This document shows, one piece after another, positions 19,190 through 31,915 of a DNA stretch of 64,000 bases. Both the position numbers and the translations under genes were made by a program. Each line of letters opens with the position of its first letter. Within the stretch, counting starts at the first letter, position 1. Under the pieces are notes generated by a model, which did no database searches, was not told where the DNA came from, and worked only from the letters and a program-made list of their open reading frames with translations. Source of the DNA: Falciphora oryzae (Eukaryota; Ascomycota; Sordariomycetes; Magnaporthales; Magnaporthaceae); NCBI GenBank assembly GCA_000733355.1, contig JNVV01000080.1, forward strand, positions 1 through 64,000. Direction: 5' to 3'.

Positions 19190-22107
19190 ACGGCACCCAG
19201 CTTAGAGTACACGCGACAACTTCAAACAAGCACAGGAAACAGGAGAAGCTCGACGCCCCGAGGCGGCCATTGATGACGGCATGGTGAAGGGGCGTGCGGC
19301 AGCGGCTGTCTTTCTTCTCCGTGCCGGCCCGTCCCCTCTTCAGCAGGGCCCTGAGGATGCTACCTTTCCCCCGATGGCAGCGTGGTGGCAAGCCAGTTTG
19401 CAAGCCAGCCGCTCGGTGCGCGCCATTCGCTGTCGTATATACAGCGGGCTGCTGATGCGCACGGGTCGAAAAAGTGGGAAGCGGGGTTTTTGACGAGTCC
19501 CATCGCTAGCCCTAGCCAGCTGTTTTCGAGCACGTGCACCGGTAGCCCCTTGTGCTCGAGCGCACTACAAGTGGGGGATCCGTTGCCCCTTTACACTAGG
19601 GAGCAACTTGATCCAGTAGACAACAACACAATCCCGTGTTTCGTACACGCTTTCAACAAGCGCTGGGTCGGTACGCTAGTCCCCAGAGGGCATGATCGTG
19701 GCGGGGGCGCAGCTCGAGGGCACCATGCAAGGCAGTCTGCAGCCCGCAGCCTGGTCTCTCACACCGACACTCTTTTAAATTGCCGCGGGCGTCATCGATT
19801 TCGGACCTCAATACATTCGGGCTTGGCGGCCGACTCTCAGAAGCGCCGCTCCCAGCGGAAATGGAGGACTCGGCCACGCCGGACAGGCCTTAAACGACAT
19901 CCCCGGAACGCAGATGCCGTGGGACTACTACGATGCGTACCGGTTACAACAGGAGACGGTGATATTTATGGGACGCACACTACACATCGTTGTATTTGTG
20001 CAAAAGCCCTCTCTATTCTCTGCAAACAAGTTGATCAGGAGGGAAGAAGGTCCCGGGAACCCTGTAATATTGATACTGGGGACGCTAAAGATGATTGGCC
20101 CCACCAAATGGCGCTGGAAACTCCAGCGTTTCTCACAATTTCCCGCATCATCAGGCCGTCCGCTCAGCGCCACTTCCCGTCTTGTGCTTGGTGGAACTGC
20201 TGCTGCCGCAGCGCCGGACCACGGTCGAAGAGCGAAAGGCGCCTAATCCCTACCAAAAGCTAGACACTTCGCGCTAAAATAAAACAGGTGGGAGTCCATG
20301 GCATGGCTACAAAGGAGGAAGCACTATTATCAAAATCATAAGGGCACGCTGACAGGCTGGCTTTGAGCCTGGTACGGAGTGATGCCGGATGGAATCTGCC
20401 ACACATTCTTCTTCTGCCAAGCAACAACCCGGATTCACCATAAGGTTTGTCGTGGGTAGGGCCCTCGGTCTAGTACATATTGGTCATCATGATGTTGACA
20501 TAGGGGTAGGCCTCTCCAACAACGTTGATGGAGAACAATGCGAGGCATTTCGCCTTCTCTTCCTGTGGAAGGCGACCCAACTGGGCTGCGACGGAAGCTT
20601 CCACAAAAAAAAAGAGCGGAGGTATGCGCACGCAAATAAGGCGCGGGCGTGGAAGGCCTGGCCGGATGGTGAAGAAAATGGTTGATTTGGACAGTAAGCC
20701 AAGGCATCGAACCTCGAGAGCAGAAGGCGACGAGGCCAAGGGTGCCTTGTCGACCAGCACACATCTGTGTGGCGTGGCTGCGGACGCCTGTTCGCCTGGA
20801 TCAGTTCCCCGAAATTAGTGTGCAGGGTGTGGCCTTCGGGGTCGCCCCTGGTGCACAAGCGCAACCCGAAGAACTCCAAGTTGGGCCGTGCGGCTGAAGC
20901 GATGTTTCGCAGGCCATTGTCTACTGCAGTCTCACTTTCAACCTGCCTCTACGACCGCAGCAAACATCTCTTGACATGGGCGAAAAGCGGAATTGGCCGT
21001 GCACTGCATCCCGCGGGGCGGTAACGCAAAGGCGAAGCGCACCGTCCTTCTGAGCAGCGGCAGCTGCATACCGATGTGGTGCTGAACTTTGGGTTGAAGT
21101 GCCGACTCGGCAGAACTTTCCCCAACAAGAGGTTGGGTGCTGGGAGGCCATGTTACACCCACTGATAACTCATTGAGAACCCAGACTTTTCCTGAGGGCA
21201 CTTCCACATGAAACTTAAAATGGTGACTCATACCTTAGCGTCGGGCGGAAGCGTTCCAGGGGAAGCTTGGTGCGGAAGCGCCAGTGAGCGAGGCAAGTTC
21301 CTCGCAAAAGGCGCAATCGGGTGACTGGAGGCAGGGCACTGACCTGTCATCTATGCTGGAGCGACGTGTCAATCAGCGCGCAGACCGCATAGCCTGTAAA
21401 ATGGGGGCTAAAAGGCCGACCTTTCCTGGCAGGCGACCTAATAGCGGCAAAAATTCCAGCTCCGTCAACGTTATTCCCGTACAGAAATTCAACTTCGTTA
21501 AAAATAACCTGCGATCCATACATGGCCCATTTCCTAGTCCTACACCCGCTTAGAACTGAAGTGGCACACGTATAAAAATCCTGAGGATATTTGCCCGGAA
21601 TAAATGTTAAACCGCGTCCAAAGCCAGGATGCAGGATCATCCAATCCCCGCGCGCCCGGCACCTCGCTTTAGCTCGCCCCAGACCATCTGGTTGGGCAGG
21701 AACCAGAATGCAGCCGGGCGGTTGTTAGCTAGGAACAGATTAGAACCGGGGTCACCCTGGAACCCCGAACACTTGCAGTTGTGCACTAGCCCAGCTCGAC
21801 TCAGCGTACTGCACGTGCGCTAAACCAAGTTTGCTTACCATCTTCACCGCCCGCAGCCGAATAGAGGGTCTTGCGCGGTTTTTGACCAGCGAGGCCGCCA
21901 GGTTGCGTGATGCGGCTGAGTATGGGCTGCAGCAATTCCGGCCACGCTAGTTCCCATGTGGCATAATTGTGCACACGTATCTATCCTTATTGACCACACA
22001 GACTACAGCGGAGATGACTGTCCAGAACTTAGCATTCCAACGCAAACCCTTACTATCCTCCACGGAAGACTTGGAGAGCGCCGCTCCTACCCACGTCTCG
22101 GACGATC
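19190..22107. other. Long stretch without recognisable gene
   Basis: Mixed-composition sequence with many short frames. A plus-strand frame at 19914-20246 starts MPWDYYDAYRLQQETVIF, which is protein-like, but I cannot place it and it has no supporting gene structure. No TIRs, LTR ends or arrays were seen. Confidence 0.4.
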
Positions 22108-22275
22108 ATGGAACGCCCACGACGACCAGCTACGCGTCTCGATTTCACGATCGCCATCATCTGCGCTCTCACCATCGAGGCCAACGCCGTCGATGCCATC
22201 TTCGATCACCACTGGGACGATGACGGCCCACCATACAACTTCTCCGATGCCTATTGCCAGCTGGAGATGGTGTAA
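22108..22275 (+). pseudogene. N-terminal stub of a nucleoside-phosphorylase-like (PNP_UDP) NLR-type protein
   Basis: A 55-residue frame reads MERPRRPATRLDFTIAIICA, then LTIEANAV and DHHWDDDGPPY. This closely follows the opening of the fungal PNP_UDP_1 domain (DF.IAIICALPLEADAVEALFDE.WDDDG..Y), which is often the N-terminal domain of NACHT- or ankyrin-containing NLR-like proteins. It ends at TAA 22273-22275, and the remaining about 250 residues of the domain are not present downstream in any frame. The stub is therefore a truncated relic of an immune-type gene. Confidence 0.75.
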
Positions 22276-22397
22276 ATGCTTTCAAAACAGCTAGAAAGGC
22301 ACTTGCTCATAATAACGCGTTGTGGGTTGACAGAAGTGGAAGGGTCTTGTTTGGTTGGAGCGGCGAATAAGCCACGCGATATCATTAATAAAAGGCT

Positions 22398-22548
22398 TGT
22401 GAGAGCCAGTAGGAGGATCTCTGTGTAGTGGTGAAAAGGTTTGTCTTCGGAGGGCAGAGGCCGGAGGCCTGGCCTGGCGGGGGGTCCTATGTAAAAAACC
22501 TGCCTGGAGGGGTCACATCACGTGACACCCTCTGGCGGCCATGACTCA
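22398..22548 (+). repeat. Diverged S2-type short element
   Basis: It begins TGTGAGAGCC like the S2 elements and keeps the GGCCGGAGGCC core, a CACGTG box and a terminal GGCCATGACT, but differs heavily in between. No clean 5-bp duplication flanks it (AGGCT before, ATCGG after). It is an older member or a related subfamily. Confidence 0.5.
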
Positions 22549-23055
22549 ATCGGGGACACACCCTTTTTGCTATTAGCACACGCCCTTCTCCACTTTTGGC
22601 CTATGCAGCCCGGTTTCGCCGCTTATAAAATTTGGCCCGCAATTAAAACTGGATGCCATTGGCCGCGCATTCGCGAGAACGCCACTTCAGCCAGGCACTT
22701 CAGCCACTAAATCCCCCCAATCGGCAGCCCTAACCTGGTGCACGCAAAGAGGCGCAAAAAAGGTGCGCGCAACGGTGCCTGCAAATGCGTTTGAACCTCT
22801 GCACCTCTGCACCTCTGCACCTCTGCACCTCTACTCCCTGCCCTAACCTGGCCTTACCCCTTTTCCGGCACACTCGCCGGCCGAACGCACGACTCCACCC
22901 GCAGCGCTTCACAACGCCCCGGTGTATATACATACGCCCTACCGCCGATCGCCCGCTCACTAACAAGGAGCGCCGGAATGCGGCCCGACCTCCGCGTGTC
23001 TTCGGGTTTGATCTGTTAGCCGCCTTGATAGCAACATATAGCCTAGTGTCAAGCT

Positions 23056-23124
23056 TAGGTAGCGCTAGCACGTCATATGCCCCTTGGGAGGCAGGGAGAT
23101 CCCGACTTACCGACGTTAAATATA
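23056..23124 (-). repeat. Dispersed repeat R1, copy b
   Basis: On minus: TATATTTAACGTCGG, then CGGGATCT, CCTGCCTCCCAAGGGGCAT and GACGTGCTAGC. This is nearly the same block order as the copy at 62754-62825. A GAG microsatellite ((CTC)n on plus, 23125-23142) abuts it. Confidence 0.65.
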
Positions 23125-23142
23125 CTCCTCCTCCTCCTCCTC

Positions 23143-24795
23143 CTGTTCACGGGGGACAAAGCCTTTGAGAGAGGAAATTCCGGCATCCCCCGCACTCGCG
23201 ATGAAAATACGACACGACTGCTGAGACCTTCCGCAAAAGAAAGCAGATAATAAAAGGGTACCATCCCCTGGTTATCGCTTGACCCACCAACTTTTCTTTG
23301 ATCACTCAACTCAATCTCAAGAACCATTCCAAACAAGAGGAGAAGTTAACCCAGCAACCCGACCTTATCCTGCAGGGCATAACTACAGGGTGATACACTA
23401 CCCTGGACGACGGCCCGACGATGCGGGGCTGGTCAAAGCCCCCGAAGAGGGGCTCCACCTGGCAGGCCTTGACGCGGCGCTGCTCGCGCTCGCGGCGGGT
23501 GACGCACCTGAAGCCGGGTGGCTGCATTCCGCCTTCTCCTGGGGGTTAGGATGGCGAGTCGCACGCCTTCCGCTGCTCGGGGGCCCTGACATGGCTCGGG
23601 AGGAGGTCAGCGCCGCCCTGGGGCTGTGGCTGTGGCTGAGGCTGCGGCTCCCGCTTGCGGATACAGGGGTTGCCCTGTGACCCGCAAAATGGGCCCTGCT
23701 CGGGGGTCCTGGGGGGCTCCTGAGAGTTGTACCGAAGGTTTGGACCTGGCGACAGAGGGAGTATTTGGCGGACCGATAGAACTGGACACGGGAAGGTTGA
23801 TGTCACCTCGAGTTAGCGGAGCCGGTGCAGGTTTGGTGGAGCGACTTTGGGCATTGCCGAAGGCCCCACCCTGCCATCCGCCGTCCGGTCCGGTTGCGGC
23901 GGAGTATGGGTACCGTCATATTCACCGAATGGGCCACAGCAGCACGTAATCGCCGAAGGATTCGTACCAGTGAAGCTCGCCGAGTCTCCACTCGGCCAGC
24001 TTCCCGGGGGGCCGACAGCGCGTGGTGTTGCGCCGACGCCTGGTGCTGACGTTCAGTCACCATGGGCTCTGCATGCACCTTACAGCTCTCATATATCAAG
24101 ATGCAAATGCAAATGCGCGGCAGCGATACTATTTACGCTCCCGTCATATCGGCCATACTGGCTGCAGCGGCTGCACAGGCTTGCTGGATTTATCCATGGT
24201 AAATGTAAAGCGCAAAGGAAATGCTAGCTACTATGGACATGGAATCCTCAACAACCTGAGGAGACCGCCTGGGGGGATTCCCCGAGAGTCAGGCCGGTAC
24301 CAACGGATCCCTTACAAGTACATACGGAAGGTGACCTCCAGTGCGCCATGTTGCAGTCTATACGAAGGTGGCTGGGGCAGGGACGCCGCCCAGGCACAGC
24401 AGCCAGCCTGGAGGACTGCGGACGAACGGCTCGCAGGCTGCTGTTTGAGCAGGATTACCTTTCCGGATAAGTACACATGCAACATGAAGTCGGTCAGAAA
24501 AACGCCTCGCCGAACGCATGCCCCAGTCACCCAACGAGTCAAGTGCCCTTGGACTCATGTGCAAATTACTTTCACCAGTGGCTGAGCTGAACGCGCCTTT
24601 CCGGTTTCGTCCTGTAGCTGAGAATATGTTGCCTGCCAAGACGGGCAGCACAGCCTCCCCGCCGCAATTTCGTCCTTCTCATTTGGGCCAAGTTTCCAAG
24701 CTTTTGTTTCTCATTGCTGCGTTTGCGAGCCCTTCAACCACACCCGCCCCCTCTTTTTCTCCCCCATCCGCTTCCGCGCGAGCAACAAGTGCAAG
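23143..24795. other. No gene recognised; CT-rich leader of next gene at the end
   Basis: Several GC-rich frames at 23280-24050 on both strands carry no recognisable domain. From about 24650 the plus strand becomes rich in CT tracts (CCCCCTCTTTTTCTCCCCC near 24760) leading into ATG 24796, as expected of a fungal promoter and 5' UTR. Confidence 0.45.
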
Positions 24796-26401
24796 ATGAA
24801 GTCGATCGCAAAGAAGCTTGCGCTGAAGCCGAGGCACCATGCAGGCGGGGTTTCGAGGGATTATTCTGAGGTAAGACCTCGCTTGCCCGACCTGTGACGG
24901 ACAGCGCTAAAAGGACATGCTCCGGTTGCTGGTTGGAACAGCAGGAACACAGATGCCCGGAGTCTTTTGATGGACATGTAACCAGCGCGTCGCAGAGATT
25001 CCAGTTGGAACCGCATGGCCTGTTTGTGCTTCATCCATCGGAAGAGCGGGTCGTGGATCCCTCGAAGATTACGGTCGAGTGAGTCCGCGCACGCTGCCGC
25101 GAATGCAGTCGTATCCCCTTGTTTGCTGGCTGCGCTAATGAATACTGCCCCGTAGCATTGTGGCCGTCCACGGCCTTAACGGCACCGCGAGGAAGACATG
25201 GACGGACAAGGAGACGGGGAGCTTTTGGCTCGAGGATTTCCTCCCGGACGCTTTTCCGACTTCCAGGATCATGACGTTTGGGTACGACTCTGGGCTCGCA
25301 TTCAGCCGGTCCCGGGCGGGCGTCGAGAACTTTGCTCGCGACCTGCTTAATCGACTGAGGGCTTTACGGAGCGACAGCCCCGAGGTATTTTATCAAGATG
25401 GACAGCACGCGTTGGCCGCTCCTTGGTTTTGGTTGACACGAGGTGGCACTGACTAGAAGATGTGTATTGTAGACCAGAAGCCGGCCACTTATTTTCATCG
25501 CTCATAGTCTCGGTGGCGTCGTTGTCAAGAAGGTTAGTTGGAATCCGGGCAGGTTCGGGCGAGGTGTGCAGAGATGCAACTGTATCGGCCTGCTAAAACG
25601 CATCCGCTCAGGCACTCATCCTGGCTTATGACGCGCAAGTATTCTACAAGGACATACTCGACTCCACGAAGGGCATCCTCTTTATGGGAACGCCTCACAG
25701 AGGATCGGGATTGGTCCCTTGGAGCCTGGTGGTCTCGAACCTGGTCAACCTGGCGAGCATTGGACAGGGAATCAGGAAATCCCTGCTGCAGAACCTGCAT
25801 GGCGACTCGGAGATGCTCGCAGACGTGTCACGCCAGTTCGTACATCGGGCCGCGCCGCTCAAGATCATGAGCTTTGTCGAGCAGAAGGTCGAGTGGCCCC
25901 TGACGACGCTGGTTGTGCCTGAAGCTTCGGCTGTGCTGGGGCTCGCCAACGAGATGATCCTACCGATGAATGCAAATCACCGTGACATCTGCCGCTTCGG
26001 ATCGCGCAACAGCCAGAATTACGTCCTGGTCGAGGCGGCTATTAGGGAGATCATCAGCGACGGCAACAAAATCCCAGTTGGGAGCTTCCCGAATACTTGT
26101 AAAGAAACCACGGGCAATTTGTTGGGCCCAGGCGATGGTCGGCCTTGGCCGTATGCTTCTGACAAAGCGGATCTATCGAGAATCCTAGCGCAAGCGGCAA
26201 GTCCGAACCTAGCTTCCGAGCCCACGACGGCGGCCAAGCGCAAGACAGCAGAATTGCCCGAGTATCCCATGGTCCGAAGGATGATTCACAGGCACACGGG
26301 CTCGGCGCCGGTATGTCCCTTTCCCCTGTTGGTGGTTACAGGGCTAGCTGCCGCTCATGATGACTAACCCTTAGTATTCTATCATACGGAAACGACAATA
26401 G
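24796..26401 (+). CDS. Alpha/beta-hydrolase (DUF676/SesB-like) domain, N-terminal part of a hydrolase-ubiquitin-like locus
   Basis: Exons 24796-24870, 24996-25078, 25156-25384, 25473-25532 and 25612-26310 join in phase, giving 382 residues. A sixth exon from 26375 (canonical GTATGT, CTAAC branch, TTAG acceptor) adds eight codons before TAG 26399-26401. The domain shows VHGLNG (oxyanion strand, residue 57), nucleophile elbow IAHSLGG (Ser141), FMGTPHRGS (174) and ANHRDICRF (probable catalytic His272). This matches serine-esterase-like hydrolases that serve as N-terminal effector domains of fungal NLR-type proteins. The frame after the TAG stays open and in phase with the ubiquitin-like region. 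The TAG therefore looks like a CAG-to-TAG nonsense change, or a stop skipped by an alternative acceptor at 26401. Substrate unknown; probably cytosolic. Confidence 0.75.
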
Positions 26402-29400
26402 CAGTCGATAGCGTCGGGCCCAACGAGCGGCGACCTGAACCCGTCAACAACGGCCAGTGCGGTTCCTGCTACCCCAGACACCTACTGCACCCCATCGTCT
26501 TTGCCTATTTGGGGATCTCCGGCTCTCAGGCATTCTGACCTGCACTCAGAAACCTCGCTGCGCGGAGGTGCCCTGAGGGTGGTCCCCGCGGTCACTTTGC
26601 CACGGAACCAGACCGGAATGGCGCCTCACACCCAGGCCATCACCATCCGCGTCCACGGGCTAGAAAAGAAGCTCACTTCAGAATCATGCCAGACGCCGAG
26701 TTTTTCGCACCTGGTCACACTGCCGCAGGGCACACCGGTCTCGGATTTAGGGAAATTTCTTGCTACCGCTATCCCGGGTGAGATGTCGACCAAACTATCT
26801 CCAAGGAGTGGCTGATCTGATCATCCATTCTCCCGCACTATCGGTGATATAGATAGCCAGCCTGCTAACAGATGCGCTTACCTCACCCCCAAAATCTCCA
26901 GGCCTCAGGTCCTTCGATTCGTTCCGGTTCCGCGGGTCAGGCACCCCGATTCGGCACGTCTGGAAAGACGTGTTTACCACTCCCGTCCAGGTCACGACCG
27001 GTAAGCCCTGCTTGGACGCCACGCGGGGGCTCAAAATCAACCATAACCAGACAATCGCCTCCTTCTTCAGCAATTTTTTTCCGCGGCCATTGCAAGCGGA
27101 GCGCTATAGGCAGTGGATTGACGGATCTGGGTTCGGGTACGGGTTAGACGATGAGCCAAGGGAGGCTGTGGCGTTTGCACGACCAGGACGCCGCCTCGCA
27201 GATGCGGAGGAGGAGCCGGAGCTGCTTGTGAGCTTTATGCGCACCGTCCGAATCCCTCTCGGGAAGAATACATACGACCTCCCCCCGGGCCTGGGGTGCT
27301 TTCCCATCTTCAACATCCGGCCCTACATCTCCAAATTGCCGACCTCGATGGTTGCACAGGGCGGCGTGTTTATTCCGATCTACCGTATGTTTTTGTCTTC
27401 GCAGCCCCAACCAACCGCGCCTGGTACTTCTCCAGAAGGTTCTAACTGTTTGAACGCCCTCCCCTACCCGGGTTGGAGATGGAAGCAATGTGGATCAACT
27501 TCACCTGCAAGGCAGACAACAAGTTTATTGTCAGGCCTTTCCTTGGCGGCGTCAATGGCATCTCGGGTGAGGCGCCCCATGGAAATATAGCAGCTCTTCT
27601 CCGCCGGATGAACTCGATGGGCCCCAGGCAGGACTACATCGTACTACCGGAGCAGCGGTGGCTTGACGGCATCGCGACGGAGCCTGGTGTGGTGAGACAG
27701 TTTACCGCTACTGAGCTTGCACCGCCACAGGACGTGAATATCAGCCAGAGGACCAAAGAAAGTCGGGGAAAGCAGAGGAGCACTGGCGAAGCGACAGGGT
27801 ACCATGGGGACCAGGAAGCGGACGAGGAGGAGACGAGCCGCCTTCCGATGGGAGCGTCCATTGAGTGGCAGGTCACCGGCCGCGACGAGGTGGGTGGCCT
27901 CCAGCTTCAAGTCATTCCGACCCATGACGTCCACAACATGCACGCAGGTTCCTGCAGGGACGTTTGCAGAGTGCCGGGCTCTGATCATCTCGAGTCTTGG
28001 ACGGCCGCCGTACCAGAGGGAGCTAAGTTGTTCGACCCGCTTAAAACCCCGAGGGAGCTGGGTCTCGCTGGAGGCGACTTGATCCATCTTAAGGATCTGA
28101 AATCGTGCCAGAAGGACCGACCCAAGGTCCTGTCGGACCTTCTCGCCGAGATTCACAGTGCCAAAGTTACTGATGTTCCAGGGACGACGGCAGCGGCAGC
28201 AGAAGACGCGGTGGAGTATGATGCGGTCGAGATCGAGCTCGAGACCGTGCCCCGGGGACCCAAGGTGTCCCTGGATATTAGGGTCCGAGGGGATGGGCAA
28301 AATGGGATCAGACTTTCAGTGGAGGTGAGTGTTTAGGTAGAGCGCTAACCTCTCCCTCCAACTCTCAACAGGTAACAAAAAAGTCATTTGCTAATTTTTG
28401 GTATATCACCAGTTCGACGAGAGCGACGAGTTTTGCGATGTTTTCGCCGTCATCGAAAGTCGTCTTGGCACCTCTCAACCCGCCAGCGAAGGTTTGCTGT
28501 GCATGCCGTGCCACGGTCAGAATGACAAAGAGGCTTTGGTCCCCGTGCGTTCGTGGGAGGACGTCATGTCACTGTCCCGCATGCTTGACCCTGTGGGCGT
28601 CCAGGAGTGCGGCGCCGGCAGAGAGGAGCCCCGGAGGCAGCATGACCTAGTTTGGGTGTCCATGAGTGCCACCGATCACACCGGTTCACCGTCCTCTTCC
28701 CCCTTCAGCGACCCCGCCGCAGATACCGCCCTGGGCATGTGCATCTGCAAGATCACGCCCAGCTATGGGTACGCCATCCCCTGGCCTGCCGACTGGCCTT
28801 TCGAACGGGATCGCTCGTTCGTCATCGCCGTTGCAAAGGATGGCACCGTGTCTGACTTGCGGCGCGAGATCGAAGCTGCAACTGGCATCTCAACGGCACA
28901 CGTCTCGCTCACCAAGGGCCCGCACAGGCTCCCAAATTTCCCGAGTGCACTAGGAGACGACGTTTGCATCAAGCCGGAAAAGCCGCAGACAGGCCCGGAA
29001 CGCAGTAGCAAGAGTGGCGCTTGGAGCACCCCTTTTGCGGAGTTCATCCTCTACTATAACGTAAATAACGGCGCCAACAGGCGCGGCGGCTCCGCAACTA
29101 TCCACCTCCACAGGCTCCTATCCGACGGCTCTGCCTCGCTGCAGGTCACATGTGATCTCTCCGAAACGGTGGCAGAATTTAAAAGCCGGATTCAAGACAT
29201 GGAGATCAACGAGATGGGAACTTACCGTCTTGAATTCAGGGGCATCATATTAGCTGACGAGGCTACACTTGGGTCCTACGGGGTTGAACATGTCAGTTTT
29301 CTGAACTCTCTTAGTAAAGTATATGGCTGTTCTAATCCTTTCGGTTTGGCTAACATTCTAACGGCGTAATAACACGTTACGACGGGACTAAACCACGACG

Positions 29401-30821
29401 ATAGCGATCTACTCTTGTGTTGATGGTCTACCAGCCCCAAGAGCAGGTGTTCATTCGGACCCTTGTGGGCCATACAATAATTATAGACTGCGATGGGTCC
29501 GACACGATCTATAACATCAAATCGAAGATCCAGGACAAGGAAGGGATTCCGCAACACCAGCAGACACTCTGGCGCGATGGTAAAATATTGTGTGATGGTA
29601 AGCGCAAAGGCTATGCATGCGGAAATATCAAATGGCTTTGCTTAACGCAGAATTTTTTTCCCCTATAACTATTCGCAGGCAGTACGTTATCCGACTACGA
29701 AATTACAAAGGTGAGTTTAGGCATAGCCATTCGGTTACAAAGGGAACAAATCAGGCTGGTACTCACTCCTGACAGGAATCTACTCTACTCCTCGCCCTTC
29801 GTTTGCGCGGTGGCGGGGGAAACAGGTCCTCGTCGGTCCGCGTCTCCTACGAGGGAAAAACACATCTAGTCGACGTCCGGAAGCACGAGAGCACTGTCGT
29901 ATTCATCAAAATAGCCATGCTCACGAGACTCGGCATTCAACCCAGGGACCAGATGTTGTGGCATAAAGGCATAAAACTCAGTGACGGTAGGTTCCCCTTG
30001 TCCCTCAACCATGCTGTTTTCCCGCCCCCCATTTTTGGTCCGAACGATCACTGGGTAGAGGTAGTTGGCTTAAGTCCGTTGTGCTTGCCGCTTCGACTCC
30101 CTGTGCTCTTTAGGATCGCACAACACAGTTTCCCATGTCGATGTCATGGGCGAACAGCCGTACACAACATAAATAACATCTTCTAACTTTCTGCCCAAAA
30201 GACGAGCCTATCGCCAAGTTCTTGGGCAAGACGGTCTTCCTCACGGCCCATGAACCCCCTCGCGCTCTGGGGCTGGGCATCGGCGCGGGAGGGCTGATAG
30301 AGCAGCACATCGAGCGGGACGAGAACGAAAACCCCCGTATCTGGGATGTCTCCAGCTCAAAGATCCTGAACGTGCAGCTGCTCGGCTCACGGACCTTCCG
30401 CCTCGTTACCGGGGTAGACCCGCCCGAGACCCCCGTCGGGCCGGACACGTACGCGGCGATGGGCCTGCCTTTCTACAAGCTGTACAGAGACGAAGCGAAG
30501 GAGGCCGGTGTCGCGGCCAGTGGCGTCTTCACGGGCCTCGCGGGCCCGCTCACGGTCGCAGCGAATAATTACATGGGCGGTGGCGTGGTCGCGAAGCAGC
30601 AACAACAGCCGCCACTGGCGGCGGGTGGACTACCGGGGGGACTACAGGCTGGGCCCGGCTCGGATCCTTCCTTTGAGGTCGGCGTCGGCAGCGACTACAG
30701 CGAGCTCGATGCTGAGTATCCTGTGGCGCTGCTCGACGTGGATGCCACCATCCCAAATTTCAGGAGCATAGCAGAGCAGGAAGAGGACCACAGAGAAGGG
30801 TTTATGGAGGAAGACGGCTAG
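26402..30821 (+). CDS. Tandem ubiquitin-like-domain protein, C-terminal part of the locus
   Basis: Predicted exons: 26402-26777, 26902-27384, 27486-28324, 28413-29291, 29435-29597, 29679-29710, 29776-29986 and 30202-30821, all joining in phase. The acceptor at 27486 is the least certain. Domains in order: a Ser/Pro linker; a divergent Ubl (AITIRVHGLEKKL); a conserved middle with YDLPPGLGCFPIF, PFLGGVNGISGE and QRWLDGIA; a Ubl at 29095-29290; a near-genuine ubiquitin domain at 29435-29814 ending LRLRGG; another Ubl to 29986; and a C-terminal region with VTGVDPPETPV and GLPFYKLYRDE, ending acidic. In the ubiquitin domain the equivalents of K27, K29, K33, K48 and K63 are kept, while I44, H68 and V70 are replaced. 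It could be translated from ATG 26620 as a separate gene or be fused to the hydrolase. Confidence 0.7.
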
Positions 30822-31915
30822 GACGAAGGCAATCACACTCGACGATTTGAGGCGGCTCGTCGGCTGAGACGCCCAAGAGAGCTAGCCAGCTCAGAGGTTG
30901 CCGGTGGTAATTAGCTGTCGCATTTCTTGCTGGACAGGTCGATAGAATTCTCTCCTCCCATCTTGGCTATGGGCCAAGCAGAGGCCATAAATCCAAGCTC
31001 CTATCAAGGGTCCTCGAGGCGTCACGGCGACTCCTCTCCTGGAGGCACATTTCTCCTTTCAGCTCATGCAGACAATTCCGTCGATGGGTTTTAAGTGACG
31101 GGGGGAGTACATACCTCTAGGTGTAACAATCCGGCGTTGATCACCGGGCACATCTCCCCAGGGCATAGAGGCAACCTCTCGACCCCTCGATGTGCCCGAT
31201 GTCCGTTTTAACCGAGCCCAAGGAGAGCTTCTTTGCCAACTCTGGCGTCCAAGTACGGGCTGAGGTTCGAAGAGCATGCGGTGTCGATGGCTATGTAAGG
31301 TCCGCGGAATCCTATGCGACAGAGAATAAATCGTCGACAACAGACCAAGCCCCCCCACCTATTCGCTCTTCGCTCGTCCAGCGGGAGAGAATATGCTTTG
31401 CGAGGCATAGTCGGGCCCTTGGCCCTTTTCGCATGCCAACCCAACCAAGCCAAAACCAGGGGCCCGCGGCTCCCGGTACCCGACAAACTTGAACACGCCC
31501 TGCGGTCGACCGCGCACGGGTGCTGGGAGGCGAGGAAGAAGAGAGCTGTCCGTGGAGTGACTCCCGGTAGAGTGCTATCAGCGGTTGCCACTGGCTGGTG
31601 CTGAACGGGGCCGTCGGCATCGTTGTGACGGAAGTTTGCGCCATGTCCACTACGACGCATTTCCTGCAGTCCACTCAATAGCAGCGAGTGCGGCATAACC
31701 ACCGTGATTGTGACGAACCCGCTCCGCTCAGTGCGCCGACTTTATGGCAAAGACCACATCGGCAAAACGACGTATTCGGCCGCCCAACCGACCAGGCCGT
31801 TGAGGGGACCGCGCGTGTCGCGAAGGCTCTGATAGCGCATCAAAGCTGGTGCTTGAGGAACGAACGGATGGAGCATAAACTGGGACAGCTTCTGGAGTGG
31901 TCGGAAAAATACGTC
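30822..31915. other. No recognisable gene
   Basis: 3' flank of the ubiquitin-like gene, then GC-rich short frames on both strands (31059-31702) without domains. It abuts the 3' end of the minus-strand HET relic. Confidence 0.5.
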
